NCBI GenBank assembly: GCA_027475525.1
Contig: JAMWFC010000081.1
Location: 1-64,000, forward strand
Direction: 5' to 3'
Source of the DNA: Macrolepiota albuminosa
Lineage: Eukaryota; Basidiomycota; Agaricomycetes; Agaricales; Agaricaceae
DNA length: 64,000 nucleotides
The notes under the pieces are model-generated. The model was given only the letters and a program-made list of their open reading frames with translations. It did not search any database and was not told where the DNA came from. How positions within the stretch are numbered: the stretch's first letter is position 1; the number at the start of each line of letters is the position of its first letter. Positions 23,880 through 34,645 of this stretch are shown here, one piece after another. The translations under genes were made by a program, and so were the position numbers.

Positions 23880-24010
23880 TGCGGTTGCTGAGCCCTAGGC
23901 TACTAGCTCATGCTGGGTTTGATGTGAGGGATGCTGTAAGATTCTGGGATAACCGGTCATCAAATACTAAATCAGCGGAATGTGCGGGGCATATGAGGCG
24001 CAGTCATAGA
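23880..24010 (+). pseudogene. Possible fragment of an M48-type (Oma1-like) metallopeptidase gene
   Basis: The plus frame reads RLLAHAGFDVRDAVRFWDNR followed by SSNTKSAECA. This resembles the segment after the zinc-binding Glu in basidiomycete M48 peptidases. Only about 40 residues match and the HExxH motif is not present, so this is a tentative call. It sits inside the same insertion as the polymerase fragment. Confidence 0.3.
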
Positions 24011-24923
24011 AGTGACACAGCAGTGTAAGTGACTTCACGTGACGAACGTCCTTTCTTTTGATCATTTTTGAGCAGGTTTCCTCTGATGCAGCTACTTGAT
24101 CGACATGAAGGACTTGTCAGTCACTGTTGGTTTACAAAGATACAATGGCTCCAGTATATTCTTTTCTCACTCCTTGTGCTTGCTTTCAAAGTTCATCTAT
24201 TCAGCCCTGCAGGATACATTGACCGTTGACTGCGGAAAACGCTCTGGAGTAGCATTTACTAACAAAATAATACAGTAGGTCGACTCCTTGTTTACCCCTC
24301 TCGACGGATGTGTTCATCGAGGATTCATATGGTAGTTTTGCAACGTACAGGTGCCACTCAATCTACTCTGACCCTTTGTTAAATACAGTTGAAATAATTT
24401 ACCTCAATGTTTACCAAAATTTTCTTCTTTGCACCATGAAGATGCACGGATACCTGTGCAAATGGGGAATTCAGCCAGGCAAGCATTCGGCTTATATATG
24501 GAGTACATCAGAAGTGTACATTTGATGACAGCTTTGCTCACGCTTGTCCTAGGCACTGTGTTGAAGATGATTAATGCGTGTCATTTGTGTCTTCAGAGAA
24601 AACTTAGCCATAGTACCAACAATCACGGTTTTGTGCAAAAGTCATGTGTAATCTGGTAACTGATTTATTTTGAGTGTGCGAATTTTCCCACTGACTTGTT
24701 TACAACAAGGCTCGGTACACATGCCTTCCATACGATCTTACAGAAAAAACCGACTCATGATTTATCTATTCTCCTATTTCTCACCTTTGAGCTATCACGA
24801 CCAAGGAGTAAACATTATAGGAAAATGTTTTCGTCACTGATTAAGCAAGGACCGGCCAGTTTTGGTGAGATAACCTTTTAGATAGACTTGTTGATGAGGT
24901 TTTTTTATACCGAAGGATGCCCT

Positions 24924-25540
24924 TCACAACGCCGACATGAAACACCGTTCATGATTGAGGTGGCACACCTTGCACACAGACGTGTCCTGGCAGGATGAGG
25001 GGCCCGGGACCTCAAACAGACAGATAACCCCCTGGCGAGCACAGTGCAGACACTGTGCTGAGGTCAGCAGTGAAACCAGAGGTATGAGCTTGCTTACTGG
25101 CCCATTGCTCACACACCAGGCATGGGTCGGCAAACCCCAAGGCCTCTCCAGGGCCTTCCCAAACAATTCTTGCGAAACACCCTTCCATGCAACGCGCTGG
25201 TCCTCCAGGACCTTGAAAACAGCCCCCACCGCCATCCTGGAATGGTGGAAACGGGGGGCGGTCAGCCTAGGATGAGGAGGAGGATGTGGGCACGGGGAGT
25301 GGACAGTCATCCGTGTGAAGGTAGGCGTGGGACAACTGGGGGGCAACTCCAGGGAGCCACCAGAGGCAGGCTCCGGGAGACAGCTGAGGCCCACCTCCAG
25401 AATGGAGGAAGATCGTTGTTCTGAAGGGGAAAATCAGCTGGGGTAAGCAGAACATCATAAGCACACTCACATTGCACTAGCACTGCCACACGCTCCTGGT
25501 CGAGCCGGCGCTGATATCTCACGTCCCGGGCCTTCTACGT
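24924..25540 (-). pseudogene. Antisense accessory ORF of the Gypsy element, N-terminal part
   Basis: The minus strand reads RDVRYQRRLDQERVAVLVQC, then after a frame change EDQRVAWKGVSQELFGKALE and a Cys/His cluster: CLHCARQGVICLFEVPG ... CQDTSVCKVCHLNHERC. The cluster may bind zinc. The frame breaks at the edge of the captured-gene insertion and continues at 22607. Confidence 0.5.
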
Positions 25541-25718
25541 GATCAGGGGCGCAACTTTGTTCGTAGTGGGAGGTGTTGGGGAATGGGTAGGTGTGCGTGA
25601 CATGGTTGAATTTGATGGCAGAAAATTTTTTTCAATACATGTCAGGACACGTGCCAGGACCCATGCCTGGACCCCGGCCCAGGCCACTGGCTATGCGTGC
25701 CTTGGAGGGTCTCAGTGC

Positions 25719-25732
25719 TGAGGGGGGGGTGA
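25719..25732 (+). other. Polypurine tract of the Gypsy element
   Basis: GAGGGGGGGGTGA lies directly before the TGTCAC start of the 3' LTR, the expected position for the plus-strand primer of reverse transcription. Confidence 0.75.
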
Positions 25733-26471
25733 TGTCACGACCCCTCCCCTCCAGATCAACCCCAGAATACCATTCGAGACCCTCCCTCTGACCCCACAGG
25801 ACGCGCCCTGCCATCATGACTACTGACACCGCCATCATGCGCATTGAGGGCCGCCACCAGCCGCCATCAGCCCTGATCAACAATCGGCTCATGTAACTCG
25901 CTTCCGGCCATTACACATCACGCATCACAGCTCCCTCCATGCCAATTGATCACGTGCCCCACACACACGATCCAAGTATACAGTCCCTACCCACCACTCA
26001 ATGACCCCCGGAACCCATCCCAGATACCCTGGAACTCCGAGACCCAGTCCCATAGTACTTATAGCATAGTTCCCCGTTGTATTCGCCAGTCTTGATATTA
26101 CACTGCATTAACTTGGATTACTTGAATTGTTGCGTGCCCTCTGCTTGACTGGTATGCACTGACTAGCACGCTTGACTGGCACGCTTGAATAACCGTGTGC
26201 TCTAAGTTTGGTATGCACTCCGTGACTTTTAATTTGTTAACCCGGTCTCGTCTTAGAACCCCCGGTTCACAACTCAACCCCACCCTATCCTCAGCTACCC
26301 AAAACCCAGAACCCCTGGACCAAGTTCCCTCTCCCAGGATTACCCCTGTCCACGTCTTGAACCCTGGAGTCCTAGCCCCGGAGTTCCAGACACCCGAGTA
26401 TCCGTAGGTCAAGTCCGCATTGTAAGGGCAATTGCTTTCCCAGAAAGCCTCTGACTCAGCGGAACCTGACA
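25733..26471 (+). repeat. 3' LTR of the Gypsy element
   Basis: 739 bp, TGTCACGACC...GAACCTGACA. Matches both halves of the 5' LTR. It is the uninterrupted form and defines the insertion point of the solo LTR in the 5' copy. Confidence 0.92.
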
Positions 26472-26476
26472 ATTTC
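26472..26476. repeat. Target-site duplication of the Gypsy element, right copy (ATTTC)
   Basis: Matches 11568-11572. Joining the LINE across the element with one copy removed restores the frame TQEMAKLYHEQ. Confidence 0.9.
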
Positions 26477-26593
26477 CTGTGTTTTTGTTGTGTATGTCAC
26501 ACTTTCCTCCCTGCAGTTGCTGTCTTGGTTTTGGGCTCAGAGTCTCCTGATGATATCTCTTGGTTTTTGTTCCTTATTCTGGGATGACCATTG

Positions 26594-28110
26594 TCAGCAC
26601 ACTGTCTCTGTATACATGTGGATGTTTGCTCTGGTTCCCTCCTTCCCTCTATCATGTTTTTGTATTAATTTGAGCTTCAGCTCTTTCCCCAGAATTCCAG
26701 CAGTCATTGTCCTCTCTTCTTCTTCCAGGGTCTCGTCGCTTAGAGTGAGCTTTATAGCTAGGTCTAGTTCTCTTATTTTCTTATCTAAAGGGGCTATTAC
26801 GGTTTTTGATCTTATTTTTGTGAGGTCAACTATGTCGTCCTTCAGTTTCCTCCACATGGTTTGTATTCCCATATATTTCAGTTCATTGTGGAGGGACCTG
26901 TTTGCCGTTTCTTTCTGATGTTCTATTATTCTTTGTGCCTTTTCTGCCACCACTTCAATCTCTTGTATGAGTTGGTAGTTCTCTATTTGTACCGTGATCA
27001 TCTTGTAGTCTGTGGATATCGCTGTTTCTGCTATGTTCCATGAGCTAGCATTGTTGATTAAATCTTGCGTAGCATATATCCAGTCTATCCTGGATTCTGA
27101 TCCATGGACTTTTGTATTAGCATGTAGGCTTTGTCTTTTGGGTGTGCTTGTCACTATCCATCAATTAGGTGGAAGTCGGACATCATGTCGGCCAGCATGG
27201 TTGTGGCCATCATGCTGTCTCTATGGCTAGGTAGCCTATCTATGGCATCCTCCACTATATTGAGGTCTCCTAGTACTAGATCAGGATACGGTAGTTGCGA
27301 TTCTTCATTGCTCTATTTTAATCTCAAGTTCTCTCAGAATTCTCTATTTTCTCTTTGGTTGTTTGGTGCATAGATGTTCAGGATAGTCATCACTTTCTTC
27401 GCATGCCATGGTATACTCAGCAGCATTGCCCTGCCTGGTACCACAGTTTCAGTCTTGATGTTATGCCAGTTCATCAGACTTTTGTTCACTGCAAAGGCTA
27501 CTCCCATTGCGTTCTGGTGGTCTGGATTTAAGGAGCAATATACTGCTATATTTTTGAGTGTTTTGTTTATTTCTTGTGTTTGTTCTGTATTTAAATGTGT
27601 CTCTTGCAGTGTGAGTATGCTCAGTCTATTTGTGTTCATCAGTCTGGTGATGCTATTCCACTTGTGGTTGCTGTTGTATACTGTTGTTGCCCCTCTCCCT
27701 TGAATGTTCAATGAGCCAATCTTTATATTTGCTCTCGTATTCTTATTTATTTTACTCTCTGTTTCTACCGGTGTTGTCTTTCTACACATCCTCCTCTCCT
27801 CTTCATTTCTTCTTGTGTCTTCTTCCTCCTGTTGCAGGGTGTTTGGTTCAGTTTTGTCTGCTGTTATATTTCTTTCTGTCTCGAATTCCGGGTTCCCCTC
27901 CAGTATTGAGGGCCTTGTTTGGGCCATTTCTCTCTCTCTATCATCCACTCCCCTGCCATCCAGGGTTGTCAGGCTTGTTTCAGCATCAAAAGAGGGTCCT
28001 TCAGAGGCATTTGAGTAGGTTTTTCTCTGGTTTCCCGGCCCTTCCTCACTAGGGGTATTTGCATTAGGATTGGTCCACCCCCTGCTCCCCTGTATAATCT
28101 TTGAATTCAT
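26594..28110 (-). pseudogene. LINE ORF2 N-terminal APE-type endonuclease
   Basis: Reads IKIGSLNIQGRG, TLQETHLN, MGVAFAVNKSL and ILNIYAPNNQ in 27334-28110, then DLVLGDLNIVEDAIDR and SRIDWIYATQDL in 26594-27300. This is the order of an apurinic-endonuclease-like domain that nicks target DNA. The conserved S-D-H motif reads AISTDYKMI, so the catalytic His has become Tyr. Frames are broken by stops between 27154 and 27334 and by TGA codons at about 26590 and 26542. Confidence 0.85.
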
Positions 28111-28777
28111 GATTGCTTCTGGTCCCCAACTTACAATTATTGGTCGGGGAACTGGTGGGCTATCCAGCTCATAAATACGTAACCACCTATGTTAGGTCCT
28201 ATTTTCCATGGCCACACTGACAGTTTCCCTTCTTCTCCTTAGTTCCAGATCAGGTTGGGATGGAGAACTGACTTCATCCCTAATGACATGTCTTGGGGGG
28301 CCTCAATAGGCCAACGTTTATGGGTGACTGCCCTCAGGTATGTCACTGCCTCCATCTCATGGAGAGATCACCCACACTCAAGGCTTTCCTGTTTGAGCAG
28401 TATATGTGGGCCCTGAGTGTTTCAGACAACGTTCACTAGGCTTGCCATTGTCCTTTCACTTCCTGGGAGTTTATGTCCATCCCATGGGCAGACTTTGTCT
28501 GGAGCCTAGTCTGTCCTGTGGTAGGTTTGCTTTGCCTTATTTATTGTTTCTTGTTTTGTCCCTCAGTTGCATTCAGCTTGTCTTCCTTTAGTTGGTAGGT
28601 GATCATCATTACTAATTCATGAGCTTTTCTCTCTCTTTTGGAGATCCAGGTTTAGGTATGGTAGTGGTTTAGTTCTGTCTCTGCGGTTTGCTTCATGGTG
28701 TTTAAATGGTTAATTTTACAGTAGATGTATTACTGTAGAGTTTATTTTGTATTGTTGTTGGGAGATGTTTAAGCTAC

Positions 28778-29989
28778 TTAGTTTGTACCACCTCTTCCAC
28801 ATCCTCTGAAGGCCTTACCTTGTATGTTCATGTTGCCTTGCCCCATCCTCAACTCCTCTATTTGTTTCTGTGGTACCTCTTCTCTTGGGCCTAGCCAGTC
28901 TGAGATTTTTGGGAATGGGCACAGTCCTGCTAGGAGGTCTATGCTTTTGCATCTCGTGCACTTAAATGTGCGTATTACACCTATTGACATGTAGAGGATG
29001 TAATACCTCAGTCTTTTCAACAGTGTGATCCACTCGTTATATGTAGCAATGTCTTGCGTTACTGGTTGGATGTGGATATTCCATAGTATTTCTGAGCCTG
29101 CATTTTTGGAACAAGCTAGGGTCAGGGGTGAGGCTCTAACTGTGTCGGCATGATGGTAAAGTATTTCTGCTGGGCTTATCGCTTCAAAATTGTTCTCGTC
29201 CTCTGAGAAGTGTTGAAATAGAAATTCTAGCAGTTTCTAGCTATCCTTCATGATGTTACACACCAGGTTTGTAATTCTTCTTCCTCCTTCTTTGTTTGCT
29301 GGAACTCAAAAGTTCATCAGGGTAAATGTGTAGGAGGATATTTGGGGGGAGAATGGGATTGCACTATCTGTCTTAGTGCCTGCATTTAGGGGATAGATGA
29401 AGCATTTACAGACCCTGTCTGTTTTCCATTTGTGGACTATGTCTAGGTCTGTTCCTGTGAAGATGTTGAGGTTCATCCAGCTGTGGACTTCTGGGTACCC
29501 CCCTTGCAGAATTGGAGTCAGCATCATATGGTCATATGTCATGTATGGGGGGTTGTTGTTCTCCTGGTTGTTTGGGTTCCTCTCATGTCTGTCTCTCTGG
29601 GCCTCCTGTTCTATCGCCGTTCCTGAGTGGTCCCTTGCTGCTATTGATATGTCTCCATTTCTTGCTCTACCAGTTTTGATACTATTCTCTCTCAGTATTC
29701 CATCCCACTTCATACCTTCATCCTCCTCTATTGCATTGTTTGCCTTTGGAGTTCTGTTGTTTGGTGGGGGGATCTTCAGCGCATAGTCACCAAGGCGCTG
29801 GGTTGTATGTTTGGTTGGCCATCTGTGTTTGGGGTCATAGGTCCATCTCCACCCTGTATCCCCGATTCGTTGTTTTCTCTTGCCTCCATAGTGTTGGGTT
29901 CCAGTGATCTTGTTGCTTCCTCCCTGGCTTTTCTTTTCAATGACAATGGTTCCATGTTCCCGTTCTGAGTAGTGGGTTTTATTCATCAT
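28778..29989 (-). pseudogene. LINE ORF1 (gag-like), decayed
   Basis: 29306-29989 is a 227-residue hydrophilic, Asn/Lys/Arg-rich stretch beginning MMNKTHYSEREHG. 28778-29020 contains FKCTRCKSIDLLAGLCPFP, a Cys pattern like the nucleic-acid-binding part of fungal LINE ORF1 proteins. The region between (29020-29300) has many stops. ORF1 proteins bind element RNA. Confidence 0.6.
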
Positions 29990-30637
29990 GTTCAGGTTCT
30001 TATACTGTCTTCTCAGGTTCCCTGCTTTGTGTCATGTTTCTGCACTTGGCTTCTATTTTTTTATTTGATTCTGGTTTGTCCTTCATGTCTTCTTTTGTCT
30101 TTATTTCCGCTGTCTCATTTCCATTTACAGTTTTATTGTGGTAGATTATCTGGTGCCGTTGGCTTGGACAGAGTCTTCTTTGTTTGCTTTTGCAGTTCTT
30201 CTTGTTTTCTTGTTTGGACTTTGTCTTGTTTTGCTTTTCTAGACTGTCCTGGTTGCCCGGGTTTTGTCCATTTCCAAGGCATGTCATTTGAATGGGTTAT
30301 GTCCCACTTAGTCTGTTTTGTTGCTCTGGTCTTTTGCTTTATCTCACTTTTCACATATGCAAGTGTGTGTTTTGTCAAGGTACAGTTGTTCAGGTGGGGG
30401 ACAAGTGGACACATTGTATTTCATTTTGTTGTATACAGGCTTTTGTATGTAGTCTTATGTCTTTTTATTCATCTCCTCATGTGTGGTTGCAGGGGGAGGG
30501 ATTTGTCTCCTTATTTATGGACAGTTATCGCCCTTCCAGTGCTCTTTCGTCATGGGTGAAACCCGTTCAAGAGGATAGCTGGCTAGTCGAATTTGTTTTT
30601 GCAAATTCAAACTCCAACCATGGTGGTGGTTCAGAAC

Positions 30638-30726
30638 AGGCTAGGAGACACTTCAATGCATGAGTTTGCTTTCATAATCATGTGACCACTATATCAGCTG
30701 ACCCCATAGACCCTTTTCAGTTGACA
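30638..30726 (-). repeat. Short LTR-like direct repeat of the Copia element, left copy
   Basis: 89 bp starting AGGCTAGGAGACACTTCAAT, nearly identical to 36467-36555. It lies just beyond the RNase H end of the Copia coding region (3' side on the minus strand). 89 bp is short for an LTR, and I found no target duplication. Confidence 0.7.
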
Positions 30727-30753
30727 CAACCCCATCAGCAATAATGTGGGCAC

Positions 30754-31354
30754 CTACAAATCAATTTTAATAATGAGACCCAGTAAGGTTGTGAACTTGG
30801 TGTGTAAATCTTTCAGAAGCACTTTTGTAAGTATATCAGCAACCATGTCCAATGTTGATATCCAGAAAGTCTTGAAGAAACCTGTGTTGAGATGATTACA
30901 TATAAAGTGATACTGTATATCAATGTGCTTTGAACATGATGTTGTTGAATTGGAATTCGCAATATCAAGTGCACTCTTGTTGTCGCAATAGATAGGAAAA
31001 GGCTGTGGTGCTGGTAAATTGAGTGTTGTCAGGAAATAATGGATTGCGATCACTTCTCATAGGGCATGAGACAATGCCATGTATTCTGCCTCCATTGAAG
31101 AAAGAGCAGTAGTGTGTTGTTTAACCAAAGACCATGAAATAAGGCTGAAATACATAAAGAAAGCATATCCTGTCACACTTTTCCACATCAAGGGATCCAA
31201 TGCCCAATTTGCATCTACTACTCCAAAATCCATGGGTAGCATTAGCCTCGAAGGATTTTCCAAAATCGGATGAGTAAAATTGTATTTCAAAGCAAAATCC
31301 TGAGTTCCTGATAAATAACGTAACACTTGTTTTGCTGCCAACAGATAAGCTCAT
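30754..31354 (-). pseudogene. Copia RNase H and end of pol
   Basis: 31057-31341 reads KQVLRYLSGTQDFALKY, VDANWALDP and TALSSMEAEYMALSHAL. After a stop the frame continues IYCDNKSALDIANS and SKHIDIQYHFI. These are the standard Copia RNase H blocks (normally ADADWA, SWxS, SSTEAEYxA, CDNxSA). The first catalytic Asp region reads GVVDANWA, which retains an Asp. Confidence 0.85.
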
Positions 31355-31371
31355 GTTGGAGAAGCGTTATA

Positions 31372-32750
31372 CTAACCAAGAAACATTGCTGTAAAGGCCA
31401 AGTCTGGGCATGTACAAAGACTTAAATATAATATTGATCCCACTAAACATTGGAAATAAATCTTAACGTCGTCATCTATAATTTCTGGCAAAGAATTTGG
31501 CAGAGATTCTGGAAGATCTTCTAGTTTCCCAACCAGTGGGAGAGATAAAGGAGTCGTCTCTAGAAGATGGTATGTCATCAGGAGATCCAGTATGTAACCC
31601 TTCTGTGATAGCCAAAGTTTTCTCTGTTTTCTATCTCAATCAATCCTAATGCCCAAGTATAGGGATGTCGCTCCAGAGTCAATCACTAAGAACCTCTTTT
31701 TCATTTCTATAATGACCCAATCGTATAGTGGTTTCAAATTCATAATATTAAGACCATTGTCAATGTGAATACAGACAATAATAAATAGATCTTGTTCATT
31801 TTCTAAGGTTGGTATTGATTTGTGAGGTGGTGAAGCAAAGCGACCAAAGAAGACTGCATAATCGATGTCACACCTAACCAAGCCCATATCCTCCAAGACT
31901 GTTCATAAAAGCGTATACCACTCCTTAAAGGATTGTTTCAACCTATAGATAGTGTGAAGAAGTTTATTGACTTTCTGGGAGTTGTCATCTGGAAAGCCTA
32001 GAATTTGCTTGCAGTATAAGTCATGTGTCAGTGGTGCATTCAAGAAAGCAGTCTTGACATCAAACAAAAAAAATTCCATATCATGCATTGCTGCATATGC
32101 GAGAGTTATTCATATACTTGTCATCTTGGCTACTGGTGCATAAGTGGAGCTATAATCTTCCAGTTGCTGACTAAAACCCTGAGCAACTAGCCTTGCCTTT
32201 TCTTTCTTATGTATAATTGTCCTATCCAGATGGTATTTATATGTGTAGACCCATCATATCCCCAGAGCTTTCTTTCCCTTTAGTAAGTCTGCCAGTATAA
32301 AGACCCCTTATTCCTTCAAACTTCCAACCTCCTGTTCCATGGCCATCATCCAGACAGCTTTGTCTGATCTCCTCAACATTTCATTGTAGTTTTCCAGGGC
32401 TTTATTAAGATCGTATTCTTTGTGTTTATGAAAAGATGACAGATCTCAACCATGCAACACGTAAGCTTTGTATTTGAAAATGTTCAAGTCTTTGAAGAAA
32501 GATATATCTTCCATATCTATCAAAAAACCCGTCATGTGCAATAATGATTCAATATCCAGTATCGCTAACAATCTTTGGTGAGGTTCAAGTCATGCCTTCT
32601 AGTCTGCTCTGAGATTCATCAACCTTTCATTCCTCTTGTCACTTCCTCCTAATATCCTTGTCCAGCTATTGTGCATTTCCTCTGTCTTTGAGGTCTTCCA
32701 AGATTTTCTTTGAATGATAAGCTAGAGTTCTCATTTGCAACAGCTTAAGT
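31372..32750 (-). pseudogene. Copia reverse transcriptase, inactivated
   Basis: Reads FFLFDVKTAFLNAPL, YCKQILGFPDD, YRLKQSFKEWYTLL and DYAVFFGRF. The catalytic box should read YVDD and appears as VCIHIDNGLNIMN, so both Tyr and the second Asp are lost. Further RT-like sequence with many stops extends to about 32750. Confidence 0.85.
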
Positions 32751-33182
32751 TTTGATATCCAAGGGTGAGTGTTGTATATCTGACAAAGTGTTTGATGAAA
32801 CTGATGTGTTTAGAACCAGTAATGGTGAATGTGGAGCGTTCAGTAAAATTGGTGTGTCAGAAACTGTTGATGATAAAAGAGTAGGAATTGAGTGTGGTTG
32901 TAGTCATCCTTTTATATTTTCATTGAATATTACGTCTCTGGAGAAGTAATATTGCCCATTCAGGTCCTGAACTTTCCATTCTATTCTACTTTCTTCATAA
33001 CCCATGAAAATTGCTTCAAACCTTTTTATATCCCCCTTTTTACAAATTTCTCTTGGGTGTAAAACAAAGCACTGACAACCTCAAACCCAAAGATGAGATA
33101 AGTCAGGTTTGCATCTCTCTATAATTTCAAAAGAAGTAGATAATCCAGGAAGTGTTGATGTCAGCAAACGATTTCTAAGATA

Positions 33183-33845
33183 CTAAGCCATCAATATAGC
33201 ATTGTTCAAAAAGGTTAAAGGTAATCCTGATTCTGCCATAAAAGTCTGAGCTGTGTCTTCTATTATTCGAATATATCTTTCAGCCTTGCCATTTTGCTGA
33301 TGAGCATATGGCACTGTAGCTTGTAAAACAATCCCTTTGTCTTCCAAGTGTTCTCTTAACTTCTCCTTCACCAATTCTTTCACACCATCACAGTAAACTA
33401 TTTTTACTTTGTTTCCCAATTTTAACTCCCATTCCACTTGAACTTTCTTGAAATGTTTGACTGCTGCATTCTTTTTTGATAACAATGTTATGCTCCCAAA
33501 ATTTGAGTAATCATCAAGAATCAAGTGAAAATGACAAGCATTCCCATTCAAAAAACGTGTAGGAAATGGCCCACAAGAATCCATATGCAACAATTTGCAT
33601 ACCATTTCCGCCCGATGTTCATTGTTGTCAAAAGGTCGTGCTGGCTATTTCTCAATAATGCATTGTTCATCCTCAAAATAACCATTATATTCCACTCCAG
33701 TTGCATAGTTTTTCATCAAGACTGTTCTCATCATGTCTTTTGATAAGTGACCTATTCTCCAATGCCATAAATTTGGGGTAAGGTGAATCTTTGAAAACAA
33801 AATAGGAGGATGTTTGAGAGCTGGAAAAGACATTTCCAGTTGCAA
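33183..33845 (-). pseudogene. Copia integrase
   Basis: The zinc-binding region begins WHWRIGHLSKDMM (33645-33845) but its final Cys pair is disrupted. The core reads LLHMDSCGPFPTRFLNG (first Asp), VKIVYCDGVKEL (second Asp region; normally RSDxGxEF) and PYAHQQNGKAERYIRII (Glu). A stop separates the parts. Confidence 0.85.
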
Positions 33846-33988
33846 ATTCGGTAAGATAAAGTCACAATATAGGAAAGATAGTTAGTTGTGAACTGTCGCT
33901 TGAAGTGACTCCCCATCAAGATTTTTTGAAGTAACCAGAGAATACAATGTTGTTGCTTCTTTTTCAAATGTGAGCTTTACATCGTTTT

Positions 33989-34516
33989 CTACATGAAGCC
34001 AACTGAAAGCAAGTTAATAGGCATGTCCAGAGCATGTAGACAATCCTTCAAGACTAAAACTCTCATTCTTCTGTTTATATGCACACAAAACCTGACCTCA
34101 CCCCTTGCCAAGGTTGTCAGAGTACCACAATTAGCTGTTTCAACTGGGACAGCTTGTTCCATATTATATGTCCAGAAGAATTCTTGATTCTTGATAATAT
34201 GTGTCATACAACCTGAATCAAGAATAGAATTGAATTGATTTTTGATATTTGTAAATGCAACTGGCGTATTTGAGTTTATAAACACATAGTATGGCATGCA
34301 TTCTGTATTCTCAACCCTAGAATCAATATAAAGGTGAAAATTGGTATCATTTTCCTCCTCCTCGGCTATTGTAGATAATACAGGATTATCAAGAGTGTCA
34401 TTAAGATAACTTGGAGTTGCAGTAATTGGTTCCATAAACGTGTCTATCATAGGATCTTCTGATACTGCAACATTTACTTTGGGATGACTCATGGTGTCCT
34501 TGGTTCCATCATGCAT
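33989..34516 (-). pseudogene. Copia protease
   Basis: Active-site motif FNSILDSGCMTHIIKN, followed by LVLKDCLHALDMPINLLSVG, the classic Copia protease end that leads into the integrase region. Confidence 0.85.
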
Positions 34517-34645
34517 AGTAGGTTATTGAAAACCAGGTGTATTTTTAGTATGTTGTTGTGTGGATGTCAAAGATGATTGCATGGAAGAAGAATTACACTG
34601 AGAGGTTTGTGATTTGGAATGAGTTTGAGTTCTGGCCAAACAATG

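Larger units (their letters stand above)
22608..24935. mobile_element. Insertion carrying captured host-gene fragments, inside the Gypsy antisense ORF
   Basis: The antisense Gypsy ORF breaks off at 24934 (HERCFMSAL) and resumes at about 22607 (REQGWPL). The DNA between is unrelated to the Gypsy and contains a broken DNA polymerase delta subunit 2 fragment (plus strand), a possible metallopeptidase fragment and other decayed sequence. Boundaries are estimated to within about 20 bp. No terminal repeats were recognised. Capture with the intron retained would fit a Helitron or other DNA-level process. Confidence 0.6.
11573..26471 (+). mobile_element. Gypsy/Ty3 chromodomain LTR retrotransposon, nested in the LINE
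   Basis: LTRs run TGTCAC...CTGACA and are flanked by the 5-bp duplication ATTTC. The internal order is gag, zinc knuckle, two retropepsin-like domains, RT, RNase H, integrase, chromodomain, then an antisense ORF and a polypurine tract before the 3' LTR. Coding regions contain many TGA/TAG stops. The element carries three younger insertions: a solo LTR at 11989-12926, about 1.07 kb at 18470-19544, and about 2.3 kb at roughly 22608-24935. Confidence 0.93.
26477..30420 (-). mobile_element. LINE (non-LTR retrotransposon), 5' half: ORF1 and endonuclease
   Basis: Proximal half of the LINE whose distal half is at 7990-11567. It contains a gag-like ORF1 region and the APE-type endonuclease. Its right limit is approximate. 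Lys/Gln-rich coding-like sequence is seen to about 30414, and the Copia LTR-like repeat begins at 30638. Confidence 0.85.
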
